A stretch of 64,000 nt of DNA from Geomonas sp. RF6 (GTDB taxonomy: Bacteria > Desulfobacterota > Desulfuromonadia > Geobacterales > Geobacteraceae), in assembly GCF_021044625.1 (NCBI RefSeq), contig NZ_CP087999.1, positions 1,629,001 through 1,693,000 of the forward strand. Direction: 5' to 3'. The notes below the pieces were generated by a model. That model saw only the letters and a program-made list of their open reading frames with translations, did no database searches and was not told the origin of the DNA. Positions 56,722 through 64,000 of this stretch are shown one piece after another. Both the position numbers and the translations under genes were made by a program. How positions within the stretch are numbered: the stretch's first letter is position 1; each line of letters opens with the position of its first letter.

Positions 56722-58583
56722 AAATAGCCCTCGTGGCGATCCACGCATACCCCTCCCCGCAGGCGGTGCCGCTGGCGTGCGCCTTTTTGAAAGGATACCT
56801 CCTCGCGGACGCGCTCCTTGGCGACCGAATCCAGGTGGAGATCGTCGAATGTTTCGCCGGAGACGAGCCGGAGACGTGCGCGGGAAAGATCCTGGCGGTC
56901 GAGCCGGATCTGGTGGCCTTTTCCCTCTACGTGTGGGGGGCGGAGCTGGGTGTCGCCATTGCGAAAATCCTCCATCAGAGCCGCCCGGAGCTCATCCTGT
57001 GCGCCGGTGGCGCGGAGGCGAGTGCGAACCCCGCACCCCTTTTCCGGAACGCTCCTTTCGATTTCCTCGTCCAGGGAGAGGGGGAAGCTCCGCTTGCCGC
57101 GGCACTCTGCCGACTTCTGGGTGATGATGGGGTGCACGATCTCCCGGGTATCCTCCTTCCCGGTGCGGCGAGCGCGGCCCCGGCCCCGCCGGTGCCGCTC
57201 GAGAAGATCCCCTCTCCGTATCTGTGCGGCCTCCTCGATCCCCCGCCCGGTGGTGCGGTCCTCTGGCAACTCTCTCGCGGCTGCGACTTCTGCTGCGCCT
57301 TCTGTTTCGACGGCAAAACCGCCGTCGCCGTACGTCGCTTCCCCATGGAGCGGATCGAGGCGGAGCTGCGCCTCCTGGTGGAGCGCCAGGTGACGCAGGT
57401 TTTCGTGCTGGACTCCACCTTCAACAAGGTCCCGCAGCGGGCGAAGGAGGTCCTGCGCCTGATCCGCAAGATTGCGCCGATGGTGCACTTTCACTTCGAG
57501 GTGCGCAGCGAGTTCATCGATGCCGAGATGGCGGAGCTCTTCGCCTCCATCACCTGCTCCCTGCAGATCGGCTTGCAAAGCGCCGACGCCGGCGTCCTCG
57601 CTGCGGCCGGGAGGAAGTTCAACAGGTACGCCTTCGAGGAGAAGATCTACCTCCTGAACGAGGCGGGCGCGATCTTCGGCTTCGACCTGATTTACGGGCT
57701 CCCGGGGGACAACCTGAAGCTCTTTCGCGACTCGCTCGACTTCGCCCTCTCCCTCTACCCGAACCACCTGGACATCTTCCCGCTGGCGGTCCTCCCCGGG
57801 ACGCGCCTCTTCAGCGACGCGCAGAAGGCGGGGCTGCAGCACCTCCCCTCCCCCCCCTACACCATCACCGCCACCGCCGGCTTCTCCCGTAAGGAACTGG
57901 ATGAGGCGCGGCGCCTGGCGCGGGGGTGCGACATCTTCTACAGCCGAGGGAAAGCGGTCGCCTGGTTCAACTCCGTCTGCGCCGGGCTCAAACTCGCCCC
58001 GAGCGCCTTCCTGGATGCGTTCGCACAATGGATCGAGGGACAGGCTCTCGCACGCGAGGAAGAGGACCTTTCCGACCGGGAAGTATGGCGCCTGCAGCAC
58101 GACTTTCTCCAGGAGGTCTTCAGGGCGCGCAAGAAGGAGCGGCTCCTTCCGGTGGCACTCGATCTCGCCTACTATCACCACCTCTACGCCGAGGCCCTTC
58201 TTGCCGCCCCCCCGGCAATCCCGTCGAAGCGTGCGCTGAAGGGTGTTGACCTCCTTGCTACCCCCCTGGCCGTCCCCCCGTCGGCCGCGCTTGCCCGCTT
58301 CAACTACCCGATACTCGAGCTGCTCGAAGCCGGAGAGGTGGAGCTCGCCCCTTTCAGTGCGGAAGTTCCAAAGTCCGGATCTTATGCCATAATCTACCCC
58401 TTCCGGGGGGAGGTCCGCACCGAGGACCTTCCCCGTCCGTACTTCCAGCTCCTGGAGAAACTGGACGGCAGGAGCCTTCCGAAAGATCTCCTGAAGAGTC
58501 TCAGGATCCCGAAGGAGGAGGCTCTCGATTTCCTTGCAACGGCGCTCTCCGAAGGGATGGTTGTTCTACCCGCCCGACTGTGA
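56718..58583 (+). CDS. B12-binding-domain radical SAM protein (621 aa)
   Basis: N-terminal cobalamin-binding-like Rossmann domain (about 1-130): MKIALVAIHAYPSPQAVPLA, LVAFSLYVWG, LCAGGAEASANP and DFLVQGEGEAPL. The radical SAM domain (about 180-400) has LSRGCDFCCAFCFDGK (CX3CX2C), FVLDSTFNKVP, LQIGLQSADAGVL and FDLIYGLPGDN. The C-terminal ~200 residues, including a DUF4080-like helical part, do not match a named enzyme for me. This group is common in Geobacter, and most members lack a known substrate. Overlaps the upstream gene by 4 bp (ATGA). Confidence 0.85.
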   Translation: MKIALVAIHAYPSPQAVPLACAFLKGYLLADALLGDRIQVEIVECFAGDEPETCAGKILAVEPDLVAFSLYVWGAELGVAIAKILHQSRPELILCAGGAEASANPAPLFRNAPFDFLVQGEGEAPLAAALCRLLGDDGVHDLPGILLPGAASAAPAPPVPLEKIPSPYLCGLLDPPPGGAVLWQLSRGCDFCCAFCFDGKTAVAVRRFPMERIEAELRLLVERQVTQVFVLDSTFNKVPQRAKEVLRLIRKIAPMVHFHFEVRSEFIDAEMAELFASITCSLQIGLQSADAGVLAAAGRKFNRYAFEEKIYLLNEAGAIFGFDLIYGLPGDNLKLFRDSLDFALSLYPNHLDIFPLAVLPGTRLFSDAQKAGLQHLPSPPYTITATAGFSRKELDEARRLARGCDIFYSRGKAVAWFNSVCAGLKLAPSAFLDAFAQWIEGQALAREEEDLSDREVWRLQHDFLQEVFRARKKERLLPVALDLAYYHHLYAEALLAAPPAIPSKRALKGVDLLATPLAVPPSAALARFNYPILELLEAGEVELAPFSAEVPKSGSYAIIYPFRGEVRTEDLPRPYFQLLEKLDGRSLPKDLLKSLRIPKEEALDFLATALSEGMVVLPARL

Positions 58584-58727
58584 AGAAGGGAGCTCCCGCT
58601 ATACCCGCCAGGCACGAAACGATTTCCCGCAAAAGTGTATGGAAAAAATATACAGGGATCTGAAATCTCCCAACCTCGCGATTCTGCGCAACAATTTGAT
58701 CTAATTAGAATTTTTTCTATTGATTAT

Positions 58728-58768
58728 GCCGGAGCCTTCCTATAAAGTAGCGCGGTTCTTGCTCCGGC
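58728..58768. promoter_or_regulatory. cbcL promoter region with GCCGGAGC/GCTCCGGC inverted repeat around TATAAA
   Basis: Perfect 8-bp inverted repeat: GCCGGAGC (58728-58735) and GCTCCGGC (58761-58768), enclosing TATAAA (58741-58746). TTGATT (58720-58725) is a possible -35 with a 15-nt spacer. Upstream, 58675-58725 is AT-rich. It could be an operator pair or a leader hairpin. Confidence 0.45.
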
Positions 58769-58819
58769 CCGATTACGGTGCAACGTAACGACGTTTTAAA
58801 ATCCACAGGAGAATTGACC

Positions 58820-60673
58820 ATGTCTCTCAGACTCACCCGCCTCCTCCCGTCGCTGCTGCTCCTCTTCGGACTGGCACTGCCGGCGTACGCCGCGCAAGGG
58901 CTCGCCATCGACCCGACAACCTGTCTCGGCTGTCACGGCAACAAGATTTCTGCTGCGGCCCATGCAGCCTCCGTGCACGGCAAGAACGGCTGTACCAGCT
59001 GCCACATCGAGATTACCGACCTGACCAAGCACATGAAGGGCGAGGTGAAGGTGGGTAAGGTCGACTGTGCGCGCTGCCACAGGAAAGAGACCGCCGAGCA
59101 CGCCGGCTCCGTCCACCTGGCAAACGGCGTCACCTGCGCCAACTGTCACACCGACATCCACACCCACGTTGCCTGGAAGGGCGACAAGCGCCGGGTGCTG
59201 GCGAGCTGCGTGAACTGTCACAAGGCAGAGAGCAGCTTCACCCAGTCGGTGCACGGCAAAGGTGTCCTCGCCGGCAACCAGGACTCCGCGGCTTGCAACG
59301 ACTGCCACAGCCTCCACGACATCAAGGCGCTGGGCGATCCGAAGTCCAAGTCCAACCGCGAGTTCCACACGAAGGTGTGCCTCAAGTGCCACGCCAACGA
59401 GGAACTGGTGAAGCGCAACCACATCAACGAGGTTGCGGTCGAGAGCTACCTCTCCAGCTACCACGGCAAGAACTACCGCCTCGGCTACCCCGAGCGCGTT
59501 GCTGGGTGCGCCGACTGCCACAGCGCCCACGACGTCCTGCCGCCGAGCGACCCGAAGTCGACGGTCAACTCCGAGAACCTGGTCAAGACCTGCGGCCAGT
59601 GCCACAAGGGGAGCACCGCCCTCTTCACCAAGTTCTACGCGCACGGCGAGCACAACGATCGCGAGCATTACCCGATCCTGTACTACACCTTCCTCGCCAT
59701 GACCGGGCTTCTCGTCTCCACCTTCGCGGTCTTCTGGCTGCACACGCTGCTGTGGATGATCCGCGGCTTTGTGGAGAACAGGGAGAAGGCAGCTGAGCTC
59801 GAAAACGGCCACGTGCCGCACGCCGTTCCGGACGGGCACAAGCAGTACCGCCGCTTCGAGACGCGCCACATCTTCATGCACATCCTCGTTATCGTGAGCT
59901 TCCTCGGTCTCTCCCTCACGGGGCTCCCGCTGAAGTTCAGCGACCAGGCGTGGGCGAAGATCCTCATGGGCTTCTACGGCGGCTCCGCGAACGCAGGTCT
60001 GATCCACCGCCTCTGCGCCGGGATCACCTTCGTGTACTTCGCGATGGCGATTGCGCTTTCCATCCACTTCCTCTTCATCCGCAAGGACCTCAAGGGGAAC
60101 TTCCTGCAGAGGCTCTTCGGGCCTGACTCCCTGATGCCGAACCTCAGGGACATCAACGACGTCGTCGGCATGGTCCGCTGGTTCCTCTTCAAAGGTCCGA
60201 AACCGACCTTCGAGCGCTGGACCTACTGGGAGAAGTTCGACTTCATCGCGGTCTTCTGGGGTATGTTCGCCATCGGCGGCTCCGGCCTCATGCTCTGGTT
60301 CCCGGAATTCTTCGGGCACTTCCTCCCGGGGTGGGCCTTCAACGTAGCAACGATCGTCCACTCCGACGAGGCGCTCCTGGCGACCGGCTTCATCTTCAGC
60401 GTCCACTTCTTCAACACCCATGGACGTCCGGAGAAGTTCCCGATGGACTTCGTCATCTTCAACGGGCAGATGTCCAAGCATGAGTTCATCGAAGAGCGTG
60501 GCGACCAGTGGGCGCGCTACGAGAAGGAAGGGATCACCGAGCAGTTCAAGGCTCAGAAGACGAGCGGCGTGGTGTACGACTTCCTGGTGAAAGGGTTCGG
60601 CTTCACCGCCCTCCTCATCGGCCTCACGCTGCTGGGACTCATGGTTCTGGCGTTCCTGAGACCGGGCGTCTAA
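58820..60673 (+). CDS. cbcL: CbcL-type fused nonahaem c / membrane b cytochrome
   Basis: 617 aa from the ATG at 58820 (ACAGGAGAATTGACC upstream). Signal peptide RLLPSLLLLFGLALPAYAA. The periplasmic part (to about residue 290) has nine haem sites: CLGCH, CTSCH, CARCH, CANCH, CVNCH, CNDCH, CLKCH, CADCH and CGQCH. The C-terminal part has 5-6 membrane helices with paired His (RRFETRHIFMHILVIVSF, AGLIHRLCAGITFV, SVHFFNTHGRPEKFP) for two b haems. In Geobacter sulfurreducens the CbcL protein of this architecture is an inner-membrane quinol oxidase needed for reduction of low-potential Fe(III) oxides and electrodes. Single-gene transcript with a terminator at 60696. Confidence 0.93.
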   Translation: MSLRLTRLLPSLLLLFGLALPAYAAQGLAIDPTTCLGCHGNKISAAAHAASVHGKNGCTSCHIEITDLTKHMKGEVKVGKVDCARCHRKETAEHAGSVHLANGVTCANCHTDIHTHVAWKGDKRRVLASCVNCHKAESSFTQSVHGKGVLAGNQDSAACNDCHSLHDIKALGDPKSKSNREFHTKVCLKCHANEELVKRNHINEVAVESYLSSYHGKNYRLGYPERVAGCADCHSAHDVLPPSDPKSTVNSENLVKTCGQCHKGSTALFTKFYAHGEHNDREHYPILYYTFLAMTGLLVSTFAVFWLHTLLWMIRGFVENREKAAELENGHVPHAVPDGHKQYRRFETRHIFMHILVIVSFLGLSLTGLPLKFSDQAWAKILMGFYGGSANAGLIHRLCAGITFVYFAMAIALSIHFLFIRKDLKGNFLQRLFGPDSLMPNLRDINDVVGMVRWFLFKGPKPTFERWTYWEKFDFIAVFWGMFAIGGSGLMLWFPEFFGHFLPGWAFNVATIVHSDEALLATGFIFSVHFFNTHGRPEKFPMDFVIFNGQMSKHEFIEERGDQWARYEKEGITEQFKAQKTSGVVYDFLVKGFGFTALLIGLTLLGLMVLAFLRPGV

Positions 60674-60695
60674 CGACGCTGCAGGAGCAGTAAGA

Positions 60696-60738
60696 AAAAA
60701 AGGGCACCTCCCTCGCGGGGGGTGCCCTTTTTATTTTT
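60696..60738 (+). terminator. Intrinsic terminator after cbcL
   Basis: AGGGCACC (60701-60708), loop, GGTGCCCT (60721-60728) and TTTTATTTTT. Confidence 0.9.
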
Positions 60739-60795
60739 ATCGGGAACTATGAGACAGCTCAGCTCCGCCCCGCTGCACTCGCGTCCCCTCATTGC

Positions 60796-61120
60796 GAAGG
60801 TTCATCCGGAAATTGCGGGGCTGGGTACATTGCCACGAAGCACTGCCGAAGGCCTAACGTTCCCCCCTTTGCGAAGGGGGGGCAGGGGGGATTTGATCTT
60901 CGAGTCTCCTCCAGAACCGCAGCCCGTTTAACAGTACATCTCGGTCGTCGAACCGCAGTGCTGCGGCAGTCCAAAGATCAACGACATAGGCCCACCACTT
61001 TTTTGCGAAGTCGAAGCAAAGAAATTGCTTGGGACCACAGCAGTTGCGCACTTTGCAGGACGGTCCTGGCCGAGTCAAATCCCCCCTGTCCCCCTTTCGC
61101 AAAGGGGGGAACGTGATGGC
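60796..61120. repeat. R2 MITE-like element, most complete copy
   Basis: Outer ATCCGGAAATTGCGGGG flank, then TTCCCCCCTTTGCGAAGG and AGGGGGGATTTGATCTTCGA at the left and TCAAATCCCCCCTGTCCCCC with TTTCGCAAAGGGGGG at the right. Core: TTTAACAGTACATCTCGGTC, CGCAGTGCTGCGGCAGTCCA, GGGACCACAGCAGTTGCGCA. About 220 bp between the inner ends, no ORF. Confidence 0.8.
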
Positions 61121-61159
61121 CTCGCCTTCCCTTTTGACCTTCTGCGTCGCCCAGCGCTC

Positions 61160-63412
61160 CTACATCATCTCCACCGGATCCACATCCACCGTCACCCGCA
61201 CAGTCGATGGATGGGTAAAATCGTGCCGCAGCGCGAGAAGCATCTTGTGCAGATCGGGGCGCTCCTTCCCCTTCAGGAGGATCTGCCAGCGGAAGCGGCC
61301 CCGCACCTTCCCGAGCGGCGCCGAGATCGGCCCGAGGAGTTCGACCCGCGCCTTCAGCTCGCGCTTCACCCTCAGCAGAAGGCGCGCGGCCTCGGATGCC
61401 GAATCTTCGGCGTGCCTGGCGGTGACGCTGGAAAAGGTCAGCGCAGCGAGGTGGGTGAAGGGAGGATAGCCGACCTCGCGGCGAAACTCTACCTCCTGCT
61501 CATAAAACCCGCGGAAATCATGCTCTACGGCGCAGGTGAGGGCGTAGTGCTCCGGTGCCAGGGTCTGCACCAGAACCTTCCCCGGCCTGTCCCCGCGCCC
61601 CGCCCTCCCCATTACCTGGCTTACCAGCTGGAAGGTCCGCTCGGCAGAGCGGAAATCAGGCATGTTCAAGGTGGAGTCCGCAGAGACGACGCCGACGAGG
61701 GTCACGCCGGGGAAGTCGTGCCCCTTGGCGATCATCTGCGTGCCGATGAGGATGTCGGTGCTGCCGTCCTCGAGGCTCTTCAGGACGCGTGCATGCCCCC
61801 CTTTTCCCCGAGTGGTGTCGCGGTCCATCCGTGCCACGCGCGCCTCCGGGAAAAGCTCCTGCACTTCCTCCTCCACCCGTTCGGTGCCGCGTCCGAGAAG
61901 GACGATCTCGCCGCCGTCGCAGGCGCCGCAAACGGTCGGGGCGGGGATGGCGTAGTCACAGTAATGGCAGACGTGCTTGCCGCGGCCGCGGTGATAGGTC
62001 AGGGTCACCGCACAGTTGGGGCAGCGCAGGACCTGGCCGCATTCCTGGCATACGAGATAGGTCGCGAAGCCTCGCCTGTTCAGAAAGAGAAGGGTCTGCC
62101 CCCCCGCCGCCAGGTTCTCTTCCATGGCGGTCTTCAGCGGCGCGAGGAGCGTCTCCCCCTTCTGCCCGCGTGCGTCAAGAAGGGTCGTCTCGGGCATCGG
62201 GAGCTCCCGCACCCGGCTGGGCAGCTGGAGGTAGCGAAGCCTCCCCTCCATCGCTGCGTGGTACGTGGTGATGAGAGGGGTGGCGGAACCGAGGACGACG
62301 GCAGCGTTGGCGAGCTTCCCGCGCACCAGCGCGAGGTCACGGCTGTTGTAGCGCACACCTTCCGACTGCTTGTAGGAGGTCTCGTGCTCCTCGTCGACCA
62401 CGATCATCCCGAGCCGCTCCAGCGGCGCGAAGAGCGCGGAACGGGCACCTATCACGATCTGCGCCTCGCCGCGCCTGATGCGCCGCCACTCGTCGTAGCG
62501 CTCCCCGTCGGAAAGGCCGCTGTGCAAAACGGCGATGCCGCACTCAAAGCGCCTCTTGAAGCGCCCGACGAGTTGCGGCGTGAGCGCTATCTCCGGCACG
62601 AGAACGAGCGCGGTGCGTCCCGCCTCGAGGCAGACGGCAATGCTCTGCAGGTACACCTCTGTCTTGCCGCTCCCGGTCACCCCGTGAAGGAGGAAAGGGG
62701 TGAACGCCTCGGAGCGGAGCGCGGAGCAAATCGCGTCGTGGGCTGCAGTCTGGTCAGGATTGAGGGGGAGCGGCGTGTCCTTCTGGTACACCTCTGCATG
62801 AAAGGGGTCTCGGTAAACTTCCCGCTCCTCGCACTCGGCAAGCTGCAGTTCCACGAGTCGGTGCAGTTGAGGGGTGCACGATCCGAAGCGCTCCCGCAGG
62901 AGCGAGGCTGAAGCCTCCCCCTGCTCCTCCAGAAAAGAGAGGATCTCCACCCCTTTCCCTTTCAGCTTCGGCGGGGCGAGAAGTGGAAGGGCGCGGTAAA
63001 ACTTCTCCATCCGCACGCTCCTGCCGCCATGGAGAACCTCGGTGCGGACAAGGGAGCCATCCTCTGCCGTCTCGCACATGAAGCGGCTCTCCAGGTTGAT
63101 ACCGGCAGGGAGGGCACCCTTGATGACCTCGCCGAGCGGGTGCAAGTAGTAGCTCGCTATCCAGCGGTAGAAGGTCAATTCGGAGGGGGTGAAAAGGGGG
63201 GCGTCGTCCAGGACCTCCAGCACTTCCTTCAGCTCGGCGCTCCCCGCCTCGGCGGGAGCAAGGAGGTAGCCGGTAATCTTCCTCTTGCCAAAGGGGACGA
63301 GCACACGCTTCCCCGGGGTCGCCAGCGGTACGAGGTGGGCCGGCACACGATAATGAAAGTGGCCGTGCAAAGGGAGTGGGATGGCTACTTCAACGACTTG
63401 CGATGTGGGCAT
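61160..63412 (-). CDS. priA: Primosomal helicase PriA (replication restart)
   Basis: 750 aa from the ATG at 63412. The N-terminal 3'-DNA-binding domain starts VVEVAIPLPLHGHFHYRVP, then YRWIASYYLHPLGEVIKGALP. Helicase motifs: LHGVTGSGKTEVYL (Walker A), LVPEIALTPQL, GARSALFAPL, VVDEEHETSYKQ and GSATPLI. The zinc-binding insert has CQECGQVLRCPNC, HVCHYC and CGAC, the eight cysteines expected for PriA. C-terminal helicase half: RMDRDTT, ILIGTQMIAKGHDFPGVTLVGV and GRAGRGDRPGKVLVQT. It reloads the replisome at stalled forks. An upstream in-frame start at 63502 lacks family similarity. Confidence 0.96.
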   Translation of the reverse strand: MPTSQVVEVAIPLPLHGHFHYRVPAHLVPLATPGKRVLVPFGKRKITGYLLAPAEAGSAELKEVLEVLDDAPLFTPSELTFYRWIASYYLHPLGEVIKGALPAGINLESRFMCETAEDGSLVRTEVLHGGRSVRMEKFYRALPLLAPPKLKGKGVEILSFLEEQGEASASLLRERFGSCTPQLHRLVELQLAECEEREVYRDPFHAEVYQKDTPLPLNPDQTAAHDAICSALRSEAFTPFLLHGVTGSGKTEVYLQSIAVCLEAGRTALVLVPEIALTPQLVGRFKRRFECGIAVLHSGLSDGERYDEWRRIRRGEAQIVIGARSALFAPLERLGMIVVDEEHETSYKQSEGVRYNSRDLALVRGKLANAAVVLGSATPLITTYHAAMEGRLRYLQLPSRVRELPMPETTLLDARGQKGETLLAPLKTAMEENLAAGGQTLLFLNRRGFATYLVCQECGQVLRCPNCAVTLTYHRGRGKHVCHYCDYAIPAPTVCGACDGGEIVLLGRGTERVEEEVQELFPEARVARMDRDTTRGKGGHARVLKSLEDGSTDILIGTQMIAKGHDFPGVTLVGVVSADSTLNMPDFRSAERTFQLVSQVMGRAGRGDRPGKVLVQTLAPEHYALTCAVEHDFRGFYEQEVEFRREVGYPPFTHLAALTFSSVTARHAEDSASEAARLLLRVKRELKARVELLGPISAPLGKVRGRFRWQILLKGKERPDLHKMLLALRHDFTHPSTVRVTVDVDPVEMM

Positions 63413-63579
63413 AAAAACCTTGCTGCCGGAAGAACGGAAAAGTAAGGAAGAGGAAAACGATAAATACGGATGGCGCGTAGAGAGCAGCGCATTGTACAGC
63501 AAGATAGCCGCCGCGTCTCCTCCCTTTGAAGGATAGGACAGGGCGGGGATGGGGTTCAGCCGCCTGCAGCGGCCAAAAA

Positions 63580-63611
63580 TGCCGGAAACGCTGCGCTTAT
63601 TCCGGCCTACA
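63580..63611 (-). repeat. R1 REP-like unit (inverted)
   Basis: TGCCGGAAACGCTGCGCTTA then TTCCGGCCTACA between the flavodiiron gene end and priA. Confidence 0.8.
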
Positions 63612-63628
63612 TTTCACATCGAAAGGCT

Positions 63629-63678
63629 ACTTCGGCATGCCGAAGTGGCCGGCTCAGCAGAAAGTTCGGCATGCCGAA
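63629..63678. repeat. Two TTCGGCATGCCGAA palindromes
   Basis: ACTTCGGCATGCCGAAGT (63629-63646, 18-bp perfect palindrome) and TTCGGCATGCCGAA (63665-63678). A third palindrome-like stretch, GGCCACGCCGTGGCC (63686-63700), touches the stop of the flavodiiron gene. Possibly transcript ends for the minus-strand gene or repeat debris. Confidence 0.6.
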
Positions 63679-63701
63679 GTCGGTGTCGGCCACGCCGTGG
63701 C

Positions 63702-64000
63702 CTACGCCTTCACTTCCTTCTTCATGATCTCCTGCGCCACGGTGCGTCCCAGCGACTCGCACTCGGCAATCCCGTCTTCCTTCGGCTTGAAGGGGAAGCG
63801 CAGGTACGGCACCGGGATCTTGAAGCCCATCGCCTTCAGACGCTCTTCGGCCATCTTGCACGCCTCGCCGCTCCAGCCGTAGGAGCCAAAGACTCCCGCG
63901 ATCTCCGCCTTCAGGCTCACGGCTGAAAGATCCGCCAGGACCTCCCACATCGGCTTCGGAATGTCCCGGTTGATGGTGGGGACCCCGAAAAGGAGGGCGT
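63702..64000 (-). CDS. Flavodiiron protein (A-type flavoprotein, FprA family), C-terminal part
   Basis: Only the last ~99 residues are in the window; the start lies beyond 64000. The visible part ALLFGVPTINRDIPKPMWEVL and GVFGSYGWSGEACKMAEERL is the C-terminal half of the flavodoxin domain of flavodiiron proteins (GSYGWSGEA contacts FMN). It ends with EIMKKEVKA. These soluble enzymes reduce O2 to water, or NO to N2O, in anaerobes, using rubredoxin. The diiron site is outside the window. With the quinol nitric oxide reductase it would be a second NO/O2 defence in this region (inference). Confidence 0.88.
   Translation of the reverse strand, partial: ALLFGVPTINRDIPKPMWEVLADLSAVSLKAEIAGVFGSYGWSGEACKMAEERLKAMGFKIPVPYLRFPFKPKEDGIAECESLGRTVAQEIMKKEVKA

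Overview
The window looks like chromosomal DNA of a Geobacter-type bacterium (Desulfuromonadota, Geobacteraceae or a close relative). The basis is a high-GC sequence, several multihaem c-type cytochromes, a very clear CbcL (nine CXXCH motifs fused to a membrane cytochrome-b-like domain), a candidate 'geopeptide' precursor beside a radical SAM/SPASM maturase, many histidine kinases, and dense REP-like repeats. Species identity is inferred, not proven.

Layout. 1-3.2 kb: UvrD/PcrA-type helicase (runs off the left edge), an FmdB-type zinc ribbon protein and a BON-domain protein. 3.7-11.1 kb: the most unusual block. It holds a sigma-54-type response regulator, a convergent and translationally coupled TonB receptor / lone periplasmic binding protein / histidine kinase operon, and, divergent from the receptor, a 35-residue Cys-containing peptide followed by its probable radical SAM maturase. 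Similar AT-tract motifs lie on both sides of this block. 11.5-20 kb: small proteins, a YdjM-like gene broken (or recoded) by an in-frame TGA, a KimA-like potassium permease, a five-haem cytochrome and a single-subunit quinol nitric oxide reductase. 20.3-26.5 kb: a three-gene RND efflux system. 26.6-36 kb: a MATE transporter, small membrane and hypothetical proteins, a PAS histidine kinase, a DUF3124 protein, a haem cytochrome with an atypical CX3CH site, and a 5 x 141 bp repeat array. 36.3-46 kb: PEP carboxylase, a lipoprotein cytochrome, an orphan TIR-like protein, TPR and membrane proteins, an FAD monooxygenase, a PAS protein, a Gly/Ser-repeat lipoprotein and a tiny Cys-pair exported protein. 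46-52.4 kb: a HEPN/MNT toxin-antitoxin pair, an IS30-family element abutting a decayed paralogue of a gene that survives intact at 51.9 kb, a P-type cation ATPase and a candidate structured RNA. 52.5-64 kb: glmU-glmS, a two-gene operon with a B12-binding radical SAM protein, cbcL, priA, and the end of a flavodiiron protein (runs off the right edge).

Repeats are a major theme. Family R1 is REP/BIME-like (core TGTAGGCCGGAATAAGCG). R2 is a ~220-330 bp MITE-like element with ends that fold as CCCCCTTTGCGAAGGGGG. R3 is a ~95 bp element bounded by CGCTGGAGC/GCTCCAGCG. One R3 copy sits inside a split R2 copy. Several genes shorter than 60 codons were found by reading (9630-9737, 13466-13633, 29021-29116, 30492-30656, 45585-45737, 2216-2380). 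No tRNA, rRNA or CRISPR array was recognised. All family assignments are from motif recognition by eye; no database search was run.
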